Part shown: positions 1 through 5,807 of the stretch, in pieces
Position numbering within the stretch: the stretch's first letter is position 1
Layout: each line of letters starts with the position of its first letter
Assembly (NCBI GenBank): GCA_016202865.1
Contig: JACQNV010000045.1
Span: 1-9,113, forward strand
DNA from: Candidatus Aenigmatarchaeota archaeon
Lineage (GTDB): Archaea > Aenigmatarchaeota > Aenigmatarchaeia > QMZP01 > JACQNV01
Length of the DNA: 9,113 nucleotides
Direction: 5' to 3'
Program-made: the position numbers and the translations under genes
The notes under the pieces: model-generated
Database searches by the model: none
What the model was told of the DNA's origin: nothing
The model's input: only the letters and a program-made list of their open reading frames with translations

Positions 1-2
1 AA

Positions 3-1040
3 ATGAAAAATATCAAATTTGTTATTATCTTGCTTTTAGTTTCTGTTATTTTTATCAGCGGTTGTGCCCAATCAGGCGGCGACAGCACAACAAAAGAAAT
101 CATAGCCCAAAAGAAATTAACAATAGTTTCTTATTGCAAAAGCACAGGAGAGCAACCGCCATGTCCTGCAGGAGAAACTCCAGTTCCAGTAGAACCAACA
201 GAAACACTTCCACCAAGTTTACCAAGCTCATCAGCTACACCCACACCAAGTACCACAACTTCATTGCCACCGGTTCTGCCAAGTTCATCTGCAACACCAA
301 CCACATCATTGCCCCCAACGCTTACAGGTTCATCTGCAACTTCAGATTGTGTTGTAACTTACACGCCGCCAAAAGAGCACTGGAAATATGGTCCATGCAC
401 AATCGGTCAAAAGGCCAGGCTTACAGAAGTGTCTTACTCATACAACGGCTCAACATGCAAACTGTCAGAAATAATCCCAAAAACATCAGAGCCATGCACT
501 TCAGACGCTACAACTTCAGCTACACCAACTCCTAGTACAACCACATCAACAAGTCCATCACCCACACCAACAGATGTAAATCCAACTCCATCCGCTTCTG
601 CAAGTCCGACCCCATCAGTTCCACCACATATTGAAGTTTCGAGTGGTATAGAAACCTTGATCGGTGTTTATTTGACAGGCGGATCACTTGTGGGAGCCAC
701 AAGTCCATGCGGAAATTCTAATGACATACAGGGAATTAAATTCAAAGTGACCAGCGGGGTATACAATACTATGGTGCAGAACTCTGGTAATGGCTATGCT
801 TGGAGTATGACCAGTGATGATAAACCGGTAAAGGGTTGGGGTTCTAATGGTCAGTCCTTTAGTTGGGATAATCATGGTGATACATTCGATTTTACTGCAG
901 TACCGGCTCCAAAAGCAACGATATCATACGAATTCAAAATGTATGATAGAGCCCCAACTCTAGCACAACTACAAGCAAATCCACCACTTCATCCTGGTGA
1001 TGTTGGTGATGTTGTCGTAAGGCTATATGTAAAATGCTAA
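3..1040 (+). CDS. Secreted lipoprotein with Ser/Thr/Pro-rich linkers and Cys-containing domains
   Basis: A 345-residue protein probably anchored by lipid on the outer face of the cell membrane; its function is not recognised. Residues 1-20 form a signal peptide (basic MKNIK, hydrophobic FVIILLLVSVIFI) ending in a lipobox ISGC with the acceptor Cys21. Two low-complexity linkers rich in Thr, Pro and Ser (about 60-114 and 168-208) look like flexible, possibly O-glycosylated stalks. Between them is a small module (116-165) with Cys116, Cys132, Cys152 and Cys165 and a WKYGPC motif, loosely like a thrombospondin type 1 repeat. The C-terminal domain (209-345) is rich in Gly, aromatic and polar residues, resembles a secreted beta-fold, and has Cys236 and a terminal Cys345 that could pair. 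The start is supported by the signal peptide beginning there, but only two bases precede it, so its promoter is not visible. The lipoprotein call is strong; the domain names are inference. Confidence 0.85.
   Translation: MKNIKFVIILLLVSVIFISGCAQSGGDSTTKEIIAQKKLTIVSYCKSTGEQPPCPAGETPVPVEPTETLPPSLPSSSATPTPSTTTSLPPVLPSSSATPTTSLPPTLTGSSATSDCVVTYTPPKEHWKYGPCTIGQKARLTEVSYSYNGSTCKLSEIIPKTSEPCTSDATTSATPTPSTTTSTSPSPTPTDVNPTPSASASPTPSVPPHIEVSSGIETLIGVYLTGGSLVGATSPCGNSNDIQGIKFKVTSGVYNTMVQNSGNGYAWSMTSDDKPVKGWGSNGQSFSWDNHGDTFDFTAVPAPKATISYEFKMYDRAPTLAQLQANPPLHPGDVGDVVVRLYVKC
207..344 (+). repeat. Three 12-residue linker repeats inside the lipoprotein gene
   Basis: Three imperfect in-frame repeats at 207-242, 264-299 and 309-344 encode LPPSLPSSSATP, LPPVLPSSSATP and LPPTLTGSSATS. 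The 11-residue string SATPTPSTTTS at residues 77-87 also recurs exactly at residues 172-182 in the second linker, but with different synonymous codons. The linkers therefore seem to have grown by internal duplication and then diverged at silent positions. Confidence 0.75.
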
Positions 1041-1056
1041 TCCTGTGCCCATAAAA

Positions 1057-1081
1057 CAAATTTAAACCTTACTTTTCAAAG
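1057..1081 (+). repeat. 25-bp direct repeat, left copy (orphan promoter-like element)
   Basis: This stretch starts CAAATTTAAACC and ends TTTTCAAAG, and is identical over 25 bp to 2415-2439. The identity stops abruptly on both sides. It holds a TATA-like TTTAAA at 1061-1066, but no start codon lies at the expected distance (about 1087), so it seems not to drive a gene here. The two copies bracket the AAA ATPase gene and are 1358 bp apart. Confidence 0.85.
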
Positions 1082-1095
1082 GTAGTTTGATTATA

Positions 1096-1148
1096 ATGTA
1101 CATCGCAATGTACATAAACTTTATAAACATGTACAATAAGTAGTACAT
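1096..1148 (+). promoter_or_regulatory. Cluster of four (T/A)GTACA motifs around the ATPase promoter, probable operator
   Basis: TGTACA occurs at 1097-1102, 1109-1114 and 1130-1135, and AGTACA at 1142-1147. The first two lie within perfect 8-bp palindromes ATGTACAT (1096-1103 and 1108-1115). Motif starts are 12, 21 and 12 bp apart, so the sites form two pairs, one on each side of the TATA box and the second abutting the start codon. A dimeric regulator bound here would cover the TATA box and start site, which suggests repression. The binding protein is unknown; autoregulation is possible, but the ATPase shows no clear DNA-binding domain. Confidence 0.6.
1120..1127 (+). promoter_or_regulatory. 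TATA box of the AAA ATPase gene
   Basis: TTTATAAA is centred about 25.5 nt before the ATG at 1149, the spacing expected if transcription begins at or next to the start codon. No Shine-Dalgarno sequence precedes the ATG, so the mRNA is probably leaderless. Confidence 0.65.
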
Positions 1149-2402
1149 ATGAAAAAGGAGAAACTGGAAGAGTTTAATAATTGGTGGTTTATTAAAAGCG
1201 TTCCGCAAGACCTCTTGCGGCCTTATAAAAGATCTTTATTTAACCAACTGATCCGTAGCTTGAATAACAGGCAAGTAATTTCTATAACGGGCTTAAGAAG
1301 GACGGGCAAAACCACCTTAATGTTTCAACTTATCCAGAAGCTCTTGGATGATGGTGTAAAAAATTCTTCTGTTTTGTATTTTAGTTTTGATGAATATGCT
1401 GAGAGCCTGGACGAAGTGATAAATGCTTATAGGGAAGCTCAAAAAAAAGACTTCAGGGAAGAAGGCAAATATTACATCTTTCTCGATGAAATACAAAAGC
1501 TCAGTAAGTGGGAGAACCAAATAAAGAAATACTATGATCTTTATCCAAAAGTAAAGTTTGTAATAAGCGGATCAGAAAGCCTGTTTATTGCGGAGAAAAC
1601 AAAGGAAACACTAGCAGGAAGAATTTATGAGCTTGTTCTCAAACCGATGTCCTTTAGCGAGTTTATAGGCCTCAAAGGGCTCGGATCAAATATACCAACA
1701 ATTAAAATTAAATCGTTGTTTTTAGAATATTTAGAAACTGGAGGATTCCCAGAGATCATAGGCAAAGAAAAGGCCGAAAGGAAGGAGTATGTGAAGTCTA
1801 TAGTTTTGGACAAAATAATCTTTAAAGATATAGTTAGCCTTTTTGGAATAAGGGATACAGAAGCCTTAATGCAGTTGATAGAACTTATTTCGACAAATCC
1901 CGGAATGTATCTGGATTACTCATCTCTTGCACAGCAACTTGATAAGGACAGGAGATCAATAAAAAATTATACTATTCTGCTTAAAGAAAGCTTTCTGCTA
2001 AAAATTATGTGTAATTACAGGAAGAACTCTATGTCTACGCTAAGAAAGCTGAAAAGGGTTTATCCAGTAGACAGTTCAATAATCACCGCGTTTAAATCTT
2101 TAATAGATGACCAGTTCCTTGGAAGAATTGTAGAATGTGTTATAGTAAACCATACAAACTCCAATCACTTTTGGAAAAATAGTCATGAGGTAGATATGGT
2201 GGTAGATGGTGTTCCAGTAGAGATCAAATACCAGAATAAAATAGTTGATAAAGATTTAACTGGTTTGAGGGAATTCATGCGAAAGTTTTCTGTTAAAAAA
2301 GGCCTACTCATAACAAAGGACGAAGAGAGGCAAGAGAAGCTTGAGGAAGGTGAAATATCTCTTCTGCCAGCGTGGAAGTTTTGTTTGGAAAGTAAACTTT
2401 AA
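1149..2402 (+). CDS. AAA ATPase with C-terminal DUF4143 / nuclease-like domain
   Basis: A 417-residue P-loop ATPase of the archaeal/bacterial AAA_14-DUF4143 type, widespread in archaea and mostly of unknown role. Walker A is GLRRTGKTT (48-56) and Walker B is YIFLDEIQ (109-116), with Asp113 and Glu114 for Mg2+ and hydrolysis. ISGSES (139-144) is the sensor-like strand, followed by AGRIYELVLKPMSFSEF (156-172), typical of the family. Residues about 255-300 look like a winged-helix segment. The C-terminal part carries HEVDMVV (346-352) and PVEIKY (356-361), the E..D...ExK pattern of PD-(D/E)XK nuclease folds seen in this family; whether it cuts DNA is unknown. Length is normal and the frame intact. 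The gene has its own promoter and a GTACA operator cluster, and sits between two 25-bp direct repeats, which suggests acquisition by insertion. Family assignment is firm; function is not. Confidence 0.9.
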   Translation: MKKEKLEEFNNWWFIKSVPQDLLRPYKRSLFNQLIRSLNNRQVISITGLRRTGKTTLMFQLIQKLLDDGVKNSSVLYFSFDEYAESLDEVINAYREAQKKDFREEGKYYIFLDEIQKLSKWENQIKKYYDLYPKVKFVISGSESLFIAEKTKETLAGRIYELVLKPMSFSEFIGLKGLGSNIPTIKIKSLFLEYLETGGFPEIIGKEKAERKEYVKSIVLDKIIFKDIVSLFGIRDTEALMQLIELISTNPGMYLDYSSLAQQLDKDRRSIKNYTILLKESFLLKIMCNYRKNSMSTLRKLKRVYPVDSSIITAFKSLIDDQFLGRIVECVIVNHTNSNHFWKNSHEVDMVVDGVPVEIKYQNKIVDKDLTGLREFMRKFSVKKGLLITKDEERQEKLEEGEISLLPAWKFCLESKL

Positions 2403-2414
2403 GTCTAATGTGTG

Positions 2415-2439
2415 CAAATTTAAACCTTACTTTTCAAAG
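2415..2439 (+). repeat. 25-bp direct repeat, right copy, containing the kinase promoter
   Basis: Identical to 1057-1081. It begins 12 nt after the ATPase stop codon. Its TTTAAA (2419-2424) lies about 26 nt before the kinase ATG at 2448, so this copy appears to be a working TATA element for a leaderless transcript. Confidence 0.8.
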
Positions 2440-2447
2440 AACATGGT

Positions 2448-2990
2448 ATGCCAAGGGCTTTAGTTGTATCTGGATTTATGTGTTCTGGGAAAGAAACGAC
2501 AAGAAAATACTTGATAGAAAGTGGTGCATATCAAGACGGTATAGATGTGTCAGATGATATTCTCAGGCCAGTTGCTGCTGAAAGAGGAATTACAAATATT
2601 GTTGATTTGCTGCCTTTATATTTGGAGTTGGGAACAGATTATTTCTTTGATAGAATAACACAAAAAGTCGACTTAGTCCAAGGCAAAGTTGTTGTCTCTT
2701 CTGTTAGAGAATTGGCCTTATACGAAAAATTAAAAGAAAAATATGGAGAAGATTTAGCTTTACTCTATTTGAGGGCAAAGCCGGAAATCAGGTTCATGAG
2801 AAGACAGGCTAGAAGAAGACCAGGCGATGTTGAAACTTTTGAAGATTTCAGGAGATTTGAGGCTCAGGAAACCAGAGCGTATAATATGGCAGGTCTGATA
2901 AGGAGACATGATGAAGCGATAGAAAACAGTGCGCCGAAAGATAAACTATTTAGTGTTCTTGATCAAAGTGTGAAATTCGGCAAATTATAG
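2448..2990 (+). CDS. P-loop kinase, UPF0200 / dephospho-CoA kinase-like
   Basis: A 180-residue cytoplasmic P-loop protein resembling small nucleoside-phosphate kinases of the UPF0200 / AAA_18 group, which are related to dephospho-CoA kinase. The phosphate-binding loop is GFMCSGKET (9-17), after the hydrophobic strand ALVVS. The residue after the catalytic lysine is Glu16 instead of the usual Ser/Thr, which follows one position later as Thr17 and Thr18. SSVRELALYEKLKEKYG (84-100) resembles the family's substrate-side helix. The Arg-rich stretch RRQARRRPGD (118-127) fits the flexible lid that closes over ATP. The substrate cannot be read from sequence. An earlier ATG at 2443 is in another frame and stops at once, so 2448 is the start. 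The gene lies 45 nt after the ATPase but has its own TATA box, so it need not be co-transcribed with it. Confidence 0.75.
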   Translation: MPRALVVSGFMCSGKETTRKYLIESGAYQDGIDVSDDILRPVAAERGITNIVDLLPLYLELGTDYFFDRITQKVDLVQGKVVVSSVRELALYEKLKEKYGEDLALLYLRAKPEIRFMRRQARRRPGDVETFEDFRRFEAQETRAYNMAGLIRRHDEAIENSAPKDKLFSVLDQSVKFGKL

Positions 2991-3006
2991 CAAGCAGAGT
3001 TGATTT

Positions 3007-3014
3007 TATTATAT
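3007..3014 (+). promoter_or_regulatory. TATA box of the VIT1-like transporter gene
   Basis: ATTATATA is centred about 24-25 nt before the ATG at 3035. No ribosome binding site is visible, so a leaderless or nearly leaderless transcript is likely. Confidence 0.5.
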
Positions 3015-3034
3015 ACCTCGGCTAATTAAATAGT

Positions 3035-3742
3035 ATGCCAAAGAAAAAGCGGCCTATTCATAATCACGAACCAAATAAAGTGGGCTCTGAGATGAGAGAT
3101 ATAATTCTTGGTGGGCAGGATGGTTTAGTTAATGTCCTTGGCGTTGTTCTTGCTATAGCCGCCGCAACAATTGACACAAAGACAATTATAATTGCAGGTT
3201 TGGCCGCCACTTTTGCAGAATCGATTTCGATGGCGGCTGTCGCTTACACTTCTACAAAGGCGTCAAGAGATTATTATAACAGTCAGTTGGAAACAGAAAA
3301 AAAAGAGATAAAAAAGATGCCGGTATTAGAAAGACAGGAAATAAAGGATATTTATTTCTCAAAGGGATTTAGAGGGAGGCAGCTTGCAAACATAGTGAAG
3401 AAAATAACCTCGAATAAAAAACTTTGGTTAGAGACCATGATGTCAGAGGAGTTGGGTCTTTCAAGGGATCATGAAAAGCCTGGAAAATCAGCGGCTGTTG
3501 TCGGTCTGTCAGCTTTTGCAGGGTCTCTGTTTCCTCTATTGCCGTTTTTCTTCCTCTCCCCAATTGCAGGGGTAATTCCAGCTTTAGTTTTGTCTGTGAT
3601 TGTTCTTTTTGGTCTTGGTGCAGCAAAAGCAAAAGTGACTGTTGGTAGTTGGTTAAGATCTGGAGCAGAAATTGCAGTTATCGGTTTGGCCGCGGCGTTG
3701 ATTGGTTATGGTCTTGGGTCAGGGCTGGGCGTTTTGATCTAG
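3035..3742 (+). CDS. VIT1/CCC1-family Fe2+/Mn2+ transporter
   Basis: A 235-residue membrane protein of the VIT1/CCC1 family, which moves Fe2+ or Mn2+ across membranes, usually by proton exchange out of the cytosol. Five hydrophobic segments can be placed at about 22-45, 48-73, 152-172, 174-195 and 209-234, the family topology. The first has GGQDGLVNVLG with Asp29; the second has AESISMAAVAYTSTKAS with Glu62 and Met66. The Asp29-Met66 pair fits the metal-path Asp and Met of VIT1. Between segments 2 and 3 is a polar, Glu-rich region (about 85-150) with Glu99, Glu102, Met135, Met136, Glu138 and Glu139, matching the cytosolic metal-binding helices of VIT1. The N-terminus is basic with two His. 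Its last 65 bp overlap the 3' end of the opposing methyltransferase gene. The neighbours do not show whether the substrate is Fe or Mn. Confidence 0.88.
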   Translation: MPKKKRPIHNHEPNKVGSEMRDIILGGQDGLVNVLGVVLAIAAATIDTKTIIIAGLAATFAESISMAAVAYTSTKASRDYYNSQLETEKKEIKKMPVLERQEIKDIYFSKGFRGRQLANIVKKITSNKKLWLETMMSEELGLSRDHEKPGKSAAVVGLSAFAGSLFPLLPFFFLSPIAGVIPALVLSVIVLFGLGAAKAKVTVGSWLRSGAEIAVIGLAAALIGYGLGSGLGVLI

Positions 3743-4205
3743 TTGTCAATAAATATTCCAAATAATCCATTCCCCAGCCAATTATTTTACCATCTGGTTT
3801 AACAAGACTTCTAGCTTTTCTCTTGAATCTGATATATTCATCAAGATGTTTTGCTGAAGCCTCGGCCCATGTGTCACCAATTACACAATCAAATTTTCTT
3901 TCTGTTTGGTAATCGAAAAAGTCACCTACAAACACTTCACCATGTATTGATCCATAAACCCGCCTACATTCATCAACCACTTCTCTCAATAACTCCACTG
4001 TTCTTACAGAAGCAACTCTAGGATTTTCCAGCAAACATTTTTGAGAAACACCTAAACCATAACCAGCAACCAAAACATTCCCATGAGCTTGCCTGGCTAT
4101 TTCTCTCTGGTATTCAAATTCTTCTGGAACATCCCACATGAACATCTGACTGTCTATCCAAAGGAAGTGATAACCCTTCTGTTCTAAAATCTCAACTTGT
4201 GGCAT
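3678..4205 (-). CDS. Class I SAM-dependent methyltransferase, spermidine synthase-like fold
   Basis: A 175-residue Rossmann-fold protein. Motif I is NVLVAGYGLGVSQ (43-55), followed by the acidic end of strand 2 at VELL (70-73, Glu71). VGDFFDY (93-99) and CVIGDTW (107-113, Asp111) mark the next two core strands, and LVKPDGKIIGWGMDYL (134-149) the following one. The layout is like small methyltransferases and spermidine synthase-like proteins; the substrate is unknown. The protein is shorter than typical members and seems to lack the C-terminal strands. The last ~22 residues, polar and Pro/Arg-rich, are encoded antisense to the transporter's final membrane segment and look like read-through past an ancestral stop. 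The start at 4205 has GTGAT just upstream with very short spacing, and a weak AT-rich box near 4229-4236. It is divergent from the Lrp gene across 94 bp, so regulation by that protein is possible. Confidence 0.75.
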   Translation of the reverse strand: MPQVEILEQKGYHFLWIDSQMFMWDVPEEFEYQREIARQAHGNVLVAGYGLGVSQKCLLENPRVASVRTVELLREVVDECRRVYGSIHGEVFVGDFFDYQTERKFDCVIGDTWAEASAKHLDEYIRFKRKARSLVKPDGKIIGWGMDYLEYLLTTRSKRPALTQDHNQSTPRPNR

Positions 4206-4272
4206 GAATCACTCTAGACAAAATAGGAATAAACATGTTTTGAGGAAAAAACATCTAAAATCAATAAAAGAA

Positions 4273-4280
4273 TTTAAATC
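4273..4280 (+). promoter_or_regulatory. TATA box of the Lrp/AsnC regulator gene
   Basis: TTTAAATC, within the palindrome ATTTAAAT (4272-4279), is centred about 24 nt before the ATG at 4300. An ATG at 4291 is followed at once by a stop and is not the start. No Shine-Dalgarno sequence is visible. Confidence 0.55.
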
Positions 4281-4299
4281 TATCTGCAAAATGTAGACT

Positions 4300-4791
4300 A
4301 TGAAGGACATAGTTTATGGCGAGAAGATCAAACTGGACGAAACGGATAAAAGGATTATAGAAGCCCTCTATTCAGATGGCAGAATGCCTGTAAGCAAAAT
4401 ATCAAGAAAAACAGGCATAAGGCGAGACATAATAGTTTACAGACTAAAAAGAATGATTGAAAATGATATAATCTCTTTTATAATGCCTATATTGAACCCA
4501 CCAAAACTCGGGTTTCCAAATCTAAACGCTGTTAATATAAATATCCAAAACTTTGACAAAAAAGCAGAGGAGGAGTTTGTTGCTTATTTGAAAGCGCATA
4601 AGAATATAATTTACTTTGCTGTACTTTCTGGTAAGTGGGATTATAATCTGATCATTGCATCCAAAAGTCCGGAACACTTCAATGAAATATTTAAAGGAAT
4701 AAGGGCTAGATTCTCGGATTTCATAAAAGAGTTTGAAGTCTTCACAATAATAAAAGAACCGAAATATGAGAGCATGCAGGGATTGTTATAA
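4300..4791 (+). CDS. Lrp/AsnC-family transcription regulator
   Basis: A 163-residue DNA-binding regulator of the feast/famine (Lrp/AsnC) family, which acts as dimers and higher oligomers and often senses amino acids. The N-terminal helix-turn-helix spans about 12-58: LDETDKRIIEALYSDGR, then SKISRKTGIRRDIIVYRLKRM with the recognition helix near 41-51. A linker with PPKLGFPNLNA (67-77) leads into the alpha/beta ligand-binding (RAM) domain, about 75-152, including SGKWDYNLIIAS (110-121). Length is normal for the family. The effector and targets cannot be read from sequence. The divergent methyltransferase across a 94-bp promoter region is the nearest candidate target, along with the regulator itself. 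The 3' end overlaps the end of the opposing small ORF by 6 bp. Confidence 0.92.
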   Translation: MKDIVYGEKIKLDETDKRIIEALYSDGRMPVSKISRKTGIRRDIIVYRLKRMIENDIISFIMPILNPPKLGFPNLNAVNINIQNFDKKAEEEFVAYLKAHKNIIYFAVLSGKWDYNLIIASKSPEHFNEIFKGIRARFSDFIKEFEVFTIIKEPKYESMQGLL

Positions 4792-4905
4792 CACATCAAC
4801 CGGTTGCACATCCAATTTGTGATACCTTCTTACATGATCTTTACCCACATACTGTCTTAACTTTTCAAATAATTCTTCTCTGCCAACTGGTTCTACATGA
4901 CTCAT
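4786..4905 (-). CDS. 39-residue small protein coupled to YgfZ by an ATGA overlap
   Basis: A small ORF encoding 39 residues, starting MSHVEPVGREELF and ending LDVQPVDVL, with a charged, probably helical middle (EELFEKLRQYVGKDHVRRY). Its ATG shares the sequence ATGA with the TGA stop of the upstream YgfZ-like gene, a classic translational-coupling junction. An AGGT lies 4 nt before the ATG. It fills nearly the whole gap between the YgfZ and Lrp genes. There is no hydrophobic segment or Cys pair, and I recognise no family. It could be a real small partner protein of YgfZ, the remnant of a longer gene, or a chance ORF. The exact junction is the main support. Confidence 0.5.
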   Translation of the reverse strand: MSHVEPVGREELFEKLRQYVGKDHVRRYHKLDVQPVDVL

Positions 4906-5774
4906 AAAACCTTTAAAACTCCTTTAGAAGATTGTAATTCAGTTCCGCCTTCAAAAAAATCTTTTTTCACAGTAGCCAGACAAAGGCCCTGCCCAATGCT
5001 CGTTATAATTCCTGCTTCTTTCCCATCTTTAAATAACTTATCTTCTCTGCCTACCAAACTTTCTGGAGAAAAGCTAAGTTTCACAATTTTTCTTGCTATC
5101 TGTCCGCTGTAAGCCTTCATCCTCGCAACAACTTCCTGTCCTGTGTAACAGCCCTTTTCATAATTTATCAATCCATCCAAACCCAATTCTAAAACTATAT
5201 AGCTCTCATCATAATCCTTTCCAAATTCTGGAATTCCTTGTTCTATTCTAAATTTTTCATATTCTTCTGTATTGACTTGTTCTGCCCCTTCTTTCCTGTA
5301 CAAGAACTCTGGAAAACCATCAGAATATTCTGTTGGGATAAAAAAATCTAATCTGCTTAGAAAACAGTTTTTAGCTATCAAGGCAATTCCGGGACCAAGT
5401 TGCTTCTGTATTATCTGATTTTTTTCCAGTTTCAAATCCATAAACCCATCCTGAAAACCAATAACAGAAAACAGTTTGTACGCATCCTTGATATCTTCAA
5501 CTTTACATTTAGCAAACTCAGATCTTTCTGATAAGTATTTTAGCAGCTTTGCATGACATAGCAAATCCGATTCCAATAAAGCCCAATCATCTACTTTGTA
5601 AATGGAGCTCACAGCCAAAACTTTACCGAATCTGTCCAGAAAAGCAGCTTTTAAACCGAATCCCTGCTTTAAGGCCTTTAAATCGTTTGAGCATATGCTT
5701 TGCAAAAACTCTTCTGTCCCCTGGCCAGTGATCTTTATCCTGCTCCTCTTCGAGAGGTCTGTAATATAAACCAT
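4902..5774 (-). CDS. ygfZ: YgfZ/GcvT-like folate-binding protein, probable Fe-S cluster maintenance factor
   Basis: A 290-residue cytoplasmic protein of the aminomethyltransferase-like (GcvT/YgfZ) fold. The family signature KGCYTGQEVVAR (207-218), with Cys209, is clear and separates YgfZ from true glycine-cleavage T-proteins. It is preceded by RIEQGIPEFGKDYDE (176-190), also typical. The N-terminal part (about 1-105) has TEEFLQSICSNDLKAL followed by AAFLDRFGKVLA, as expected for the folate-binding domain. The C-terminal barrel runs from about 228 to 290. Known YgfZ/IBA57 proteins use tetrahydrofolate to support synthesis or repair of certain Fe-S enzymes; the role here is inferred. No glycine-cleavage genes are nearby. 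It starts 33 bp from the divergent glutamyl-tRNA synthetase gene and ends in an ATGA overlap with a 39-residue ORF, so the two are probably one operon. Confidence 0.85.
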   Translation of the reverse strand: MVYITDLSKRSRIKITGQGTEEFLQSICSNDLKALKQGFGLKAAFLDRFGKVLAVSSIYKVDDWALLESDLLCHAKLLKYLSERSEFAKCKVEDIKDAYKLFSVIGFQDGFMDLKLEKNQIIQKQLGPGIALIAKNCFLSRLDFFIPTEYSDGFPEFLYRKEGAEQVNTEEYEKFRIEQGIPEFGKDYDESYIVLELGLDGLINYEKGCYTGQEVVARMKAYSGQIARKIVKLSFSPESLVGREDKLFKDGKEAGIITSIGQGLCLATVKKDFFEGGTELQSSKGVLKVL

Positions 5775-5807
5775 AAATTTACTAATAGATAAGGTAATTA
5801 ATACTAT
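5775..5807. promoter_or_regulatory. 33-bp divergent promoter region between ygfZ and the GluRS gene
   Basis: Both start codons flank only 33 bp, very AT-rich. On the minus strand TATTAATTAC (5793-5802) sits about 24 nt before the YgfZ start. On the plus strand TTTACTAATA (5778-5787) sits about 25 nt before the synthetase start. Both are weak TATA matches. If each acts at that distance, the two polymerases need overlapping DNA and would compete. Confidence 0.4.

Noticed and set aside
62..535. 157-codon open frame overlapping the lipoprotein gene on the same strand
   Set aside because: It lies in another frame of the Thr/Pro/Ser-rich linker DNA, where ACA/CCA-type codons rarely give stops when shifted. 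The product is compositionally biased and the lipoprotein frame has a proper signal peptide.
1149..2990. ATPase plus kinase as a two-gene defence system
   Set aside because: The kinase has its own promoter, resembles housekeeping NMP-type kinases, and the 25-bp repeats separate the ATPase from it. There is no evidence of joint function.
4861..4868. Possible third copy of the 25-bp repeat (CTTTTCAAA core)
   Set aside because: Only about ten bases match, they lie inside the small coupled ORF, and there is no TTTAAA element; chance similarity is enough.
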